Origin: an uncultured Bacilli bacterium
GTDB lineage: Bacteria > Bacillota_I > Bacilli_A > RF39 > UBA660
Reading direction: 5' to 3'
Assembly: GCA_934153655.1 (NCBI GenBank)
Contig: CAKPFH010000010.1
Span: forward strand, 1 to 30,066
Length of the DNA stretch: 30,066 nt
The stretch's first letter is position 1. Every line of letters starts with the position of its first letter. This document shows positions 22,182 to 30,066 of this stretch, piece by piece. Below the pieces are notes generated by a model. The model was not told the origin of the DNA. It worked only from the letters and a program-made list of their open reading frames with translations, and searched no databases. The translations under genes were made by a program, and so were the position numbers.

Positions 22182-22727
22182 ATGAATTACAAATGGTTTT
22201 ATAAAACACCAGAAGAATTTGATGATATATATTTAACAAGTGATGGTAAGTATTTAACAGGATTATGGTTTGAAAATTCTAAAGATGCTTTAAAACATAA
22301 AAAAGATGGAATAGAAAAAGAATTACCAATATTTAAGAAAACTTGTAAATGGTTAGATATTTATTTTAAAGGAGAAAATCCAGATTTTACTCCAGAATAT
22401 AGAATAGAAAATTCAACTCCCTTTAGTAAAGAAGTAATAACTATCATGAATAATATTCCTTTTGGTAAAACTATAACCTATAATGATATTGCTAAAACAA
22501 TTGCTAAGAAAAGAAAAATTAGTAAAATGTCAGCTCAAGCAGTAGGAGGGGCAGTTGGTAAAAATCCGATATGTATAATTGTTCCTTGTCATCGAGTAGT
22601 AGGTAAAAATGGTAATTTAACTGGCTATGGCGCAGGACTAAAAAATAAAATTTCTTTATTAAAACTAGAAGGAAATGATATGACAAAATTTTATTTAAAG
22701 AAAGGAAAAAATGAAAAAACAAAATAA
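22182..22727 (+). CDS. ogt: Methylated-DNA-protein-cysteine methyltransferase
   Basis: Removes methyl groups from O6-methylguanine by suicide transfer to cysteine. The active-site box is complete: IIVPCHRVVGKNGNLTGYGAG with C136, preceded by the DNA-binding helix region TITYNDIAKTIA and MSAQAVGGAVGKNP. The N-terminal 75 residues form the variable ribonuclease-like domain. At 181 aa it is typical. SD GGAG. Which paralogue name (ogt or adaB-like) applies is uncertain. Its end overlaps the next ORF by 17 nt. Confidence 0.93.
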   Translation: MNYKWFYKTPEEFDDIYLTSDGKYLTGLWFENSKDALKHKKDGIEKELPIFKKTCKWLDIYFKGENPDFTPEYRIENSTPFSKEVITIMNNIPFGKTITYNDIAKTIAKKRKISKMSAQAVGGAVGKNPICIIVPCHRVVGKNGNLTGYGAGLKNKISLLKLEGNDMTKFYLKKGKNEKTK

Positions 22728-22926
22728 TTATAAATTCTTTTATTTAGCATCAGTCCTAGCATTAATAGGATTTTTTATAAGAATAACTGCAGATTATTTT
22801 AAATATGATATAACTAATTCAGCACCATTTTATCTTTTTTTTATTGAAAGAACTTTAGAATTTATTATTCCAGGTATTATATTTTTTATAATAGGAAAAA
22901 TTTTAAAAAAGAAAAATTTAAAATAA
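22711..22926 (+). CDS. Small two-segment membrane protein
   Basis: A 71-aa protein with two hydrophobic segments (about residues 9-25 and 46-63) and a Lys-rich C-terminus. No family recognised. It overlaps the MGMT gene by 17 nt and has SD AAAGGAAA within it, so it is translated from the same mRNA. Confidence 0.6.
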   Translation: MKKQNNYKFFYLASVLALIGFFIRITADYFKYDITNSAPFYLFFIERTLEFIIPGIIFFIIGKILKKKNLK

Positions 22927-22936
22927 AGGAGGATTT

Positions 22937-23233
22937 ATGCCACTATTTTATCTTTTGATAATTATATTATTTTCGTATGTAATTATTAATTTTGTCTTAG
23001 ATAATACAGCTCTAAAAGAAGAAAAAGATGCGGTCTTAGTAGACAAAATAATAGATAGTTTCATTGATAGTAATAATATTTTAACAGAAAATTATGTTTT
23101 AATTTTTAAAATAAATGATAAAAACAAAAAATTAGTTGTATCTTATCAAACTTATCAAAAATATAAGATAAATGATAAAGGAATACTTACTTATAAAAGA
23201 AATAAATTTTTAGGTTTCGTTGTTAATAAATAA
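22937..23233 (+). CDS. Membrane-anchored protein, DUF2500-like
   Basis: A 98-aa protein with an N-terminal membrane helix (residues 2-20) and a small beta-rich domain ending GILTYKRNKFLGFV. This end and the VSYQTYQKYKINDKG block recall DUF2500 proteins, whose function is unknown; the match is by memory. SD AAAGGAGG precedes ATG 22937. Last gene of the operon, followed by a terminator. Confidence 0.6.
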   Translation: MPLFYLLIIILFSYVIINFVLDNTALKEEKDAVLVDKIIDSFIDSNNILTENYVLIFKINDKNKKLVVSYQTYQKYKINDKGILTYKRNKFLGFVVNK

Positions 23234-23264
23234 CTTAATAAATTATAAAATAAAGAAATAAATA

Positions 23265-23296
23265 AAATCTTATACAATGTTTGTTTAAGATTTTTT
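23265..23296 (+). terminator. Terminator after the MGMT operon
   Basis: AAATCTTA (23265-23272) pairs with TAAGATTT (23286-23293), followed by T-rich sequence. Confidence 0.6.
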
Positions 23297-23317
23297 AATA
23301 TTAAAGGAGTGGTTTTT

Positions 23318-24196
23318 ATGATATTAAATGTTAGTGGAAGAACTGATATAGTTGCTTTTTATAGTGAATGGTTCATAAATAGATACAAAGAAGGATACGT
23401 TGATGTTAGAAATCCATTTAATCCTAAATTAGTTAGTAGAATTTATTTTTCTAATGCAGATGCTATTTTATTTTGTACTAAAAATCCAATTCCTATTTTA
23501 AAATATTTAAAACTAATTGATAAACCAATCTTATTTCATATTACTTTAACTCCGTATAAACGTGATGTTGAACCATTTGTAATTAATAAAACTAAAATAA
23601 TTGCAGCTATTAAAGAATTATCCGAGATAATAGGAATAGATAATTTATATATAAGGTTATGATCCAATTTTTTTAAGTGATAAATGCAATTTAGAATATC
23701 ATAAGAAAGCTTTTAGTAAAATGTGTTCTTTATTAAATGGGTATGTTAAACATATAATTGTTTCTTTTTTAGATGAATATAAAAATGTTAAAAAGAACTA
23801 TAAATTTTTAAATTATCATGAGTTTACAGAAAATGATTATAAAGAAATAGGTACTAGTTTTAGTAAGATAGCATCACTTTATAATATGACAGTTCAGACC
23901 TGTTTTGAAAAAAGAAATTTAGAAGAATATGGTTTTATAAAAAGTGAATGTATTTCTCATACACTTGCTTATAAATTAACTGGTAAAACTTATAAAAGTT
24001 GGACTGCTAGAAAAGAAAAGAATTGTAATTGTGTTGAAATGTTAGATATTGGAGTTTATAACTCTTGTTGTCATTTTGTTATGCTAATTATGATGAAAAA
24101 CATGTTAAAAAGAATTTTCAAAATCATATAAAAACATCTTCTCTTTTAATAGGAAAGTTAGATAGTAGTGATATTATAAAAGAAAGAATTAAATAG
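23318..24196 (+). pseudogene. DUF1848 family gene broken by two frameshifts
   Basis: The N-terminal part MILNVSGRTDIVAFYSEW and ILFCTKNPIPILKYL are characteristic of DUF1848. The frame breaks at about 23657 (AGGTTATGATCC, where removal of one T restores RYDPI) and again at about 24074 (CATTTTGTTATGC, where adding one T restores CHFCYANYDE). The corrected frame continues to a TAG at 24194. The restored protein keeps the Cys-rich segment KEKNCNCVEMLDIGVYNSCC, split by text here. DUF1848 function is poorly known. The breaks may be true decay or indel errors in the assembly. ATG 23318 has SD AAAGGAG. Confidence 0.8.
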
Positions 24197-24228
24197 TATT
24201 AAACTCTTGAAATTTAGCTTATTTTTTG

Positions 24229-24241
24229 TACTATTATAGTA
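24229..24241. promoter_or_regulatory. 13-bp palindrome in the CMD promoter region
   Basis: TACTAT-T-ATAGTA is a perfect inverted repeat 19 nt before the CMD gene. It lies at the expected -10 position (TTGAAA at 24208 upstream) and could be a repressor operator. Confidence 0.4.
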
Positions 24242-24259
24242 TAAGAAAGGATTGATATT

Positions 24260-24571
24260 ATGATAAAACAAACAGCAGGAAGAGATAACTTAGGAAGTTT
24301 TGCTCCTAACTTTGCTCATTATAATGATGATATTTTATTTGGAGAGAATTGGAATGATCCATCAGTTGATGTAAAAACAAGATGTATAATAACTGTAGTT
24401 GCTTTGATGTCATCAGGAATAACTGATAATTCTTTAAGATATCATTTAGAAAATGTTAAGAAAAATGGAGTTAGCAAAGAAGAAATGGTAGGAATTATTA
24501 CTCATGTTGCTTTTTATGTTGGTTGGCCAAAAGGATGGGCTGTATTTAATTTAACAAAGGAGGTTTATTAA
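24260..24571 (+). CDS. Carboxymuconolactone decarboxylase (CMD) family protein
   Basis: A 103-aa CMD/AhpD-fold protein. KTRCIITVVALMSSGITDNSLRYHLENVKKNGVSKEEM (in parts) is the family core. The second half GIITHVAFYVGWPKGWAVF carries the conserved His and the GWP block; the CxxC pair of AhpD peroxidases is absent. Relatives lacking this pair sit beside cupins, as here. The substrate is unknown. SD AAGAAAGG precedes ATG 24260. Confidence 0.88.
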   Translation: MIKQTAGRDNLGSFAPNFAHYNDDILFGENWNDPSVDVKTRCIITVVALMSSGITDNSLRYHLENVKKNGVSKEEMVGIITHVAFYVGWPKGWAVFNLTKEVY

Positions 24572-24572
24572 G

Positions 24573-25006
24573 ATGAATAAAGAAGAATTTGAAAAAGTAA
24601 ATGTATTTGTTTAGGAAAATCAAATGAACAATTTGCTAAATACTTTATGGGTAATAGTTATTTAAATCCTCTTACTAGTTTAGATGAAACAAGTTTATTT
24701 CTTGCAAATGTAACATTTGAACCATCTTGCAGAAATAATTGGCATATTCACGAGTCTTCAAGTAAAGGTGGACAAATCTTAATAATAACAGCTGGAACGG
24801 GTTGGTTTCAAGAAGAAGGAAAGAAAGCAATTCTTTTAAAACCAGGAATGGTAATAATAATACCAGCAAATGTAAAACATTGGCATGGAGCAACAAAAAA
24901 TTCTTGGTTTAGTCATATAGCCATTGAAGTACCAGGAACTCATACTAAAACTGAATGGTTAGAACCAGTTTCTGATGAAGAATATAATAAATTACAAGAA
25001 GATTAG
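24573..25006 (+). pseudogene. Cupin-domain gene with an early frameshift
   Basis: Starts MNKEEFEKVNVF behind SD AAAGGAGG, then hits TAG at 24612 because one base is missing near 24609. The correct frame resumes with GKSNEQFAKYFMGNSYLNPL and continues to 25006. The cupin motifs are NNWHIHESS...QILIITAGTGWFQEEG (metal His residues) and the second box VKHWHGA. A 119-aa product could still start at ATG 24647 and contains the whole cupin core, so activity may survive. It pairs with the upstream CMD gene, a common combination. Confidence 0.78.
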
Positions 25007-25206
25007 TATATAAATAATTAACATACAAAATAATTAATATGTGAAATAAACAATATATGAAATAATTAATTTTATAGACTATCTATACTTTTAATTATTT
25101 TTATTTTTTTAACTGTTTCTTAACTATGATTAAAGAAAAGAAAGGTTAAATCCTTTATTTCAATCACTTTAAAAATAAGATATTTTCTCTTTTTTCTTTA
25201 CATATC

Positions 25207-25235
25207 TTTACATATTTTGAAATATATAGTAAAAT
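25207..25235 (+). promoter_or_regulatory. Putative promoter of the 1435-aa protein gene
   Basis: TTTACA at 25207-25212, 17-nt spacer, TAAAAT at 25230-25235, 24 nt before the ATG. Confidence 0.55.
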
Positions 25236-25258
25236 AATAATATTTTTTGGGGGGAAGT

Positions 25259-28200
25259 ATGAATACTATAAGTGAAACTGATTTAAAACATTTAACTAAT
25301 TTGCTTATTCCAAAATATTTTAAACTTAAAATTATTGATAGAATAGGTCTTAAAACTATTATTTATCACTTTAAAGAGATAAGTTCTAAAATAACTTTAT
25401 CAGATAAAAATTATTTATTAAATATTTTAGTTAAGTATTGTTATGATGAATTAAAAATAATTTTTAAAAGTTTTGATTATAATAATGATGATAATTTTGA
25501 TTTATTAATTGAATTATTAGAAAGTAATAAAAAAATAAGTCGCTTAATTATTGAAAGTATTGATATTCAAGCTATTTCTAAACTTCTTAAATCATCTATT
25601 TTTTCTTCTAAATATTCTAAAAGTTTGTATGACATACGTGCAAATGATATTTTATCATTACTTCAAGAGGCCATAAAAAATGATACTTATCAAGATTACA
25701 TTAATTATAACACTCCTGATTATATAATTAAAAAAATAGTTAAAAATCTTTCAATTGATAATTTAATGATTGATTTAAAAAATAGTTATAATCATTATTT
25801 AATAGATGCTATTAAAAAATATCGAAATGATGATATTTTTAATTATGTTTCTCTTAACTCCAATAATATAGTTGATATTAAAAATTTATTAAAATTTAAT
25901 TTACCAAATTCTTCTTATGAGTTATTATTAAGTAAAATTATTCTTGATGATGATTCTCTTCCTTATCTTTTAGGTAATATTAATAATAATATCAAAAAAA
26001 TATTGCTTTCAAAATATAAAAATGAAGTTTATACTTGGTTAGATTCTTTAATTGAAAGAGATATTTATTTAGATGCTATTAGATATCAAGATGAAGAACT
26101 TATTTCATATGTTATAAATAAATTAAGTCTTGATCAAATTAATAATTTGATTAAAAACGAAAATTTATCTTCTTATTATCGTGTTAAAAATGTTCTATAT
26201 AATTCTAGAGAAAGTGATATTGTTAAAGTAATATTAGCAAATATTAAAGATGATAAAACTAAAATAATTGAATATTTGGTTTTAGAAACTCCCAATGATA
26301 TCATAAATGAAATAAAAAAACATATTAGTTTTGATGAAGATTTATTAGATAAAATTTTAGAATGTCAGAATGAAAAAGTTATTAAAAATATATTTAAAGA
26401 TTATAAAAATGAATTTTTAACTTTAATTAAGAAAAAAACCTTTTTTGATCATAGTTTTTATTTAGATGAATATTTTTTAAGTTGTAATTATCCAGTTGAA
26501 TTACAAATTGAATTGTTAAAAGATGCTAGTGATGATGATATTATTTATATTATGAGTGATGATAGATATTCTATTAAGTTAGAAAAGCCTTTATTTAAAA
26601 TGTATCAAGAAAGAATTCTTAGTATATATGATAATTTATTAAAGAATAATTCTAAAAAAGCTTTTAGTATTTTTAAAACTGGTTATTTAACAGATTTTAG
26701 AAATTATTTAGTAAATAATTTAGATTTTGCATATTTATATTTGTTTTTAGATGAATTAAGTGATAAGGAAAGAGATATATTGTATAAAAGATTTCCTAAT
26801 GAATTAAAAGAAAAGTTACATGAAGAATATATTAATAATCCTGTTTCTTTTATAAAACAAAGAATTTTTTCAGATAATGATATTTTAACTAAACTCGTAA
26901 TTAATACTTTAACATATGATGATATAATCAATGTTTTAAAAGAAGAAATTAATTATAATGGTTATGTTGCTACTAATCAAGAATTAAGAATTTTATTAAT
27001 TGAAGCAGTTAAAAATAAGGCTCAATCTATTAAAGAATTACCATATCCTGAATGCTTAAAATTCTTAAAAGGTTTAAGAAAAGGCTTTGATTTTTTATTT
27101 GAAGAATTTTTGCAAAATATTGATTTAGATGATGACTTTTTACATACTTTATTTATTGAAAGAGGTTTATCTGATAAACAAAAAGATATTTTATTTAAAA
27201 TGAAAAAAGAAGATATCAAAAGAATTATTAAAGAAAAAATTAAAAATAAACAAATTGACTTACTTGAATATGTTCAAAAAGGTACACCTGAAGAAATATT
27301 AACTTATGTTTTGTCTTTTATAGATAAAGAAACAATTATATTTTTAGTAAATGATCAAAATTTTATAAATAGGAGAAGTATTGGTAAAAAATTCGCTACA
27401 GAGTTAATTATAAGAACTTATGTTGGTGAGGAAAATATTGAATTTGTAAAAGAATTATCTAAGTGTTATTCAGGTGATACTTTTGAACTAATAAAAAACT
27501 TTGATAAAATTCAAGAGTTTTTACAAGTTAATGGTATTGATATATCTAAGTTTTTTCAATATAATTTAAATTCAACTTATAATTTTATTAGTGATATAGT
27601 TGATATTTATAATCATGATTTAAAGTTATTTTTGCAAGTTAAAAATAAATTATTTAATTATTTATATAAGGAAGATAAATATTCTTCTAAGAATTTTTTG
27701 GATTTTGTTAAAAATTATGCAAGATATAAAAATTTATGTATTTCACTTTTAGATTGTAATGATTTAAGTTTAATAAATTTTAAAAATATTAAGTTATTAT
27801 TTAGACAAAATGATGTAATTTCAAATATTAATAGTTATAGTGAGGTTAATAATATAATGAATACTATAAAGGAAAAGTATTTCAATAAACTTAAATCTTG
27901 TTCTAGTTTAGATAATTATAAAGAATTTGTTTTAAATTTATTGTTTGATTGTAATTTAGAAACTGCAAAAACAATGTTAGAAAATTATGGTGATGTATGT
28001 GAATTATTAGAATTAAAATATTATAATTTAGATAATCTAGAGGTATTAAAAAAAATTGATAAAGTTATTGAATATACTAATCAATTAGAAAGTATTGTTA
28101 ATTGTCAAGAGCTTGAAAATTTAGCTAAATTGGTAGATGGTATTTTAGAAAGAATTGATTTTATTTTAACAGAATATGAAGGAGTTAATTATCCTGAATT

Positions 28201-29566
28201 AATGCGAGATTTATATGCAACTGAAATGAATTTAAACTTATCAAAAATAGGGGATAACGTAGAAGAAAAGAAAGTTAGATTAGAAGATAAATCAAATGAA
28301 TATGGAATTGATATCTATGATTTTAGGGATAAGCAGTATGCTTTACTTGCTCATGTAATTAGTAATAATGAAAATATTGATGATTTAATACTTGGTAAAT
28401 CAAGTGGTATGCATAATTTTATTTCAATGTCGGCAATAAGTCATAGAATGCAATCATTTTATTATAATGCGAGAAATATGATTTTAGGATATGATAGTAT
28501 GCCTCATGATAATTTTATTTGTAGTTCCATTAATAATATGGGAACTAATCATTTTCTTAAAAATAATTCTAGTGAAGTATCTGAGGTTAGTCATAAACAA
28601 AGAGGTTTATTAGAATTAAGTGATACAACAACTAACTCAGAGATTTTAGCCTTAAGAGAAGGGATAAGACCTAAATATATTATTTGTCCTGGAAGATATC
28701 CTACTAATCAAGAAATAGAATATGCTAAAAAATATAATTTAAAAATAGCTTTAACTCAGGCAAGGGATAAAAATATAACATCTCCTAAGAATATTAGAAC
28801 TATTAATAATATTGAAAGTAAAATAGATAAAGATTATTTAATTAAGTTAAGTCAAGAACTAAGTAGTTTAAAAAATAAAGAAAGAAAAATTGCTATTTTA
28901 ACTGATGCACATGGTTTATTAGAACCAACTATAACAGCTTTAGAAGATATTAGAAAGAGAGGAATTACCGAAATATATTCACTTGGAGATAATATTGGAA
29001 CTGGTGCAGATCCTAAAAGTGTTATAAATGTTTTAGAACAATATGGAGTAAAAAGTATCAAAGGAAATCATGAATTATATTTAATTAGAGGTGTTGATGC
29101 CTATAAAGAACACTTAGAAAGAACAAGGGCTTATGATGAAACTTTAAATAATGTCAATTGGACTTCTAGTCAAATAAGTGATAAAGAAAAAGAAATTATT
29201 TCTAATTATAACGATTATTTAGAACTTGATATAAATGGTAAAAAAGTTTTATTATGTCATTTTCTTTATGATTTTAATGATGATAAACCTTTATTTGATA
29301 TTGATAAATATGACTTAGTTATTCAAGGACATAGACATTTTTATCAAGAGGATGGTAAAGTTATTACTTTAAAAGCTCTTGGAATTGGTAATTCAGAAAA
29401 AGAAGATATAGGAAATGCTACTTATATGATTTTAAGTTTTAAAAATAATGAACTTTCTTATGAATTTATAAATATTCCATATGCTTATTTAAATACTATA
29501 AATGCTAATAATGTTTCAAGTAATACATCTAAAGAAAAAATGATTAGTTGGATTGGTAGAAAATAA
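25259..29566 (+). CDS. Giant helical-repeat protein with C-terminal metallophosphoesterase domain
   Basis: A 1435-aa protein with no signal peptide or membrane segment. Residues 1 to about 1020 are helix-rich, with recurring Leu/Ile-Ile-Asp/Asn patterns (such as LLSKIILDDDSLPYLL) resembling an alpha-solenoid. Residues about 1045-1190 form a second region with MHNFISMSAISHRMQ and GIRPKYIICPGRYP, not recognised. The end is a calcineurin-like phosphoesterase: DAH (D1216, H1218), GDN (D1244), GNHE (N1270, H1271), CHF (H1334) and GHRH (H1358, H1360), so all metal-site motifs are present. The gene has SD GGGGGGAAG and its own promoter and terminator. The substrate is unknown; a defence, effector or signalling role is possible but unproven. 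Confidence 0.82.
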   Translation: MNTISETDLKHLTNLLIPKYFKLKIIDRIGLKTIIYHFKEISSKITLSDKNYLLNILVKYCYDELKIIFKSFDYNNDDNFDLLIELLESNKKISRLIIESIDIQAISKLLKSSIFSSKYSKSLYDIRANDILSLLQEAIKNDTYQDYINYNTPDYIIKKIVKNLSIDNLMIDLKNSYNHYLIDAIKKYRNDDIFNYVSLNSNNIVDIKNLLKFNLPNSSYELLLSKIILDDDSLPYLLGNINNNIKKILLSKYKNEVYTWLDSLIERDIYLDAIRYQDEELISYVINKLSLDQINNLIKNENLSSYYRVKNVLYNSRESDIVKVILANIKDDKTKIIEYLVLETPNDIINEIKKHISFDEDLLDKILECQNEKVIKNIFKDYKNEFLTLIKKKTFFDHSFYLDEYFLSCNYPVELQIELLKDASDDDIIYIMSDDRYSIKLEKPLFKMYQERILSIYDNLLKNNSKKAFSIFKTGYLTDFRNYLVNNLDFAYLYLFLDELSDKERDILYKRFPNELKEKLHEEYINNPVSFIKQRIFSDNDILTKLVINTLTYDDIINVLKEEINYNGYVATNQELRILLIEAVKNKAQSIKELPYPECLKFLKGLRKGFDFLFEEFLQNIDLDDDFLHTLFIERGLSDKQKDILFKMKKEDIKRIIKEKIKNKQIDLLEYVQKGTPEEILTYVLSFIDKETIIFLVNDQNFINRRSIGKKFATELIIRTYVGEENIEFVKELSKCYSGDTFELIKNFDKIQEFLQVNGIDISKFFQYNLNSTYNFISDIVDIYNHDLKLFLQVKNKLFNYLYKEDKYSSKNFLDFVKNYARYKNLCISLLDCNDLSLINFKNIKLLFRQNDVISNINSYSEVNNIMNTIKEKYFNKLKSCSSLDNYKEFVLNLLFDCNLETAKTMLENYGDVCELLELKYYNLDNLEVLKKIDKVIEYTNQLESIVNCQELENLAKLVDGILERIDFILTEYEGVNYPELMRDLYATEMNLNLSKIGDNVEEKKVRLEDKSNEYGIDIYDFRDKQYALLAHVISNNENIDDLILGKSSGMHNFISMSAISHRMQSFYYNARNMILGYDSMPHDNFICSSINNMGTNHFLKNNSSEVSEVSHKQRGLLELSDTTTNSEILALREGIRPKYIICPGRYPTNQEIEYAKKYNLKIALTQARDKNITSPKNIRTINNIESKIDKDYLIKLSQELSSLKNKERKIAILTDAHGLLEPTITALEDIRKRGITEIYSLGDNIGTGADPKSVINVLEQYGVKSIKGNHELYLIRGVDAYKEHLERTRAYDETLNNVNWTSSQISDKEKEIISNYNDYLELDINGKKVLLCHFLYDFNDDKPLFDIDKYDLVIQGHRHFYQEDGKVITLKALGIGNSEKEDIGNATYMILSFKNNELSYEFINIPYAYLNTINANNVSSNTSKEKMISWIGRK

Positions 29567-29606
29567 TTAATTTAATCTAGTTGTGTTGTATTTTTAAATA
29601 ATATTT

Positions 29607-29630
29607 AAAAGTAGCTTTTGCTACTTTTTT
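29607..29630 (+). terminator. Terminator after the 1435-aa protein gene
   Basis: AAAAGTAGC-TTTT-GCTACTTTT hairpin running into six T. Confidence 0.8.
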
Positions 29631-29768
29631 CTTTTTAAATATTTTTAGTAATAATATTTAAAAGTATGATACAATATAGATAAGTTGGTAGTTTAATATG
29701 AAAAATGAGTTTAAAAAACAGAAAAAAATTGGTATAGTAGGAAAAAATAAGTAAAAAATGGAGGAATG

Positions 29769-30066
29769 ATGAAAGAAATTAAAGAAAAATATACTAAGAG
29801 TATTTTTGAAAATATAAAACATATTGATGATTATGGAAATGAATATTGGTATGCACGTGAATTACAAAAAGTATTAGAATACAAGGATTGGAGAAATTTT
29901 CAAAAAGTAATAGATAAAGCAGTTTTATCAGCAAATAATAGTGTTTCAAGCGAAGAAGATTGGGTTGTTGAAGTCAACAAGCCAATAAGAACTGGTAAAG
30001 GTAAAGAAGAATTTATTAAAGACTATAAACTTTCAAGATATATATGTTATTTAATAGTGCAAAATG
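29769..30066 (+). CDS. DinD-like protein, cut by the window edge
   Basis: The N-terminal 99 residues of a protein beginning MKEIKEKYTKSIFENIKHID, then EYWYARELQKVLEYKDWRNF, KVIDKA and KDYKLSRYICYLIVQN. These blocks match the DNA-damage-inducible protein D family (BRO-N/KilA-N related). DinD binds RecA in E. coli; in Firmicutes such genes often sit in mobile or variable regions. SD GGAGG lies 4 nt before ATG 29769; an adjacent ATG at 29766 is too close. The 3' end is outside the window. Confidence 0.85.
   Translation, partial: MKEIKEKYTKSIFENIKHIDDYGNEYWYARELQKVLEYKDWRNFQKVIDKAVLSANNSVSSEEDWVVEVNKPIRTGKGKEEFIKDYKLSRYICYLIVQN

Noticed and set aside
23657..23662. TGA read as Trp to explain the DUF1848 break
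   Set aside because: Reading through gives residues unlike the family and a stop soon after; a one-base shift restores the family sequence.
25011..25075. CRISPR-like repeats
   Set aside because: Repeat units are about 10 bp and AT-only, with spacers of 5-6 bp; no cas genes. No CRISPR array found anywhere in the window.
29697..29753. 18-codon ORF (starts MKNEFKKQKK) before the DinD-like gene
   Set aside because: Very short, no clear SD, no supporting overlap.

Overview
The window is a very AT-rich chromosomal segment of a walled low-GC Firmicute in the Bacilli. Gene order (ruvX-yrzB-mltG-trmR-U32-U32-greA; gpsB-rnpB-rodZ-pgsA; T-box-serS; murI; rplS-lepB) is Bacillus-like. Composition and small genes suggest an uncultured gut relative of the Mollicutes that kept its cell wall (inference). 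Peptidoglycan functions (amidase, MltG, MurI, GpsB, RodZ) argue against a wall-less mycoplasma.

Region 1 (1-7400) is host core: an N-acetylmuramoyl-L-alanine amidase, a ruvX/yrzB/mltG/tRNA wobble-uridine-modification operon, greA, and a tRNA cluster Lys-Ile-Asn-Glu.

Region 2 (7382-13275) is the main accessory element: a compact filamentous-phage (inovirus) prophage of about 5.9 kb, inserted in the 3' end of tRNA-Glu(TTC) and bounded by an exact 21-bp direct repeat. All its genes lie on the minus strand: a 61-aa ORF with its own terminator, a small basic protein (possible ssDNA-binding protein), a major coat protein, a 37-aa coat-like membrane peptide, a 108-aa minor virion protein, a 472-aa adsorption-type protein, a 99-aa membrane protein, a Zot-like ATPase, an origin region, a RepB/Rep_2 HUH initiator, a 55-aa ORF and a tyrosine integrase. 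The intergenic origin carries a hairpin whose loop holds TACTACGAC, the nick sequence of pMV158-type rolling-circle plasmids, matching the Rep family encoded next to it. A multi-hairpin element separates the major coat gene from the minor virion genes. The terminator of the host tRNA operon now lies beyond the prophage.

Region 3 (13311-14790) is a lone tnpB (IS200/IS605 type) with intact RuvC residues and zinc finger, no tnpA, and a candidate guide-RNA scaffold downstream.

Region 4 (14798-20940) is host core again: gpsB, RNase P RNA, rodZ-like, pgsA, yneF, a serine-type T-box controlling an HD hydrolase and serS, then murI, rplS with an L19-leader-like element, and lepB.

Region 5 (20941-30066) is more variable: an XRE membrane protein, a small-membrane-protein/MGMT operon, a frameshifted DUF1848-like gene, a CMD-family protein, a frameshifted cupin, a 1435-aa helical-repeat protein ending in a metallophosphoesterase domain, and the start of a DinD-like gene cut by the window edge. 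No host gene in the window ends in TGA.
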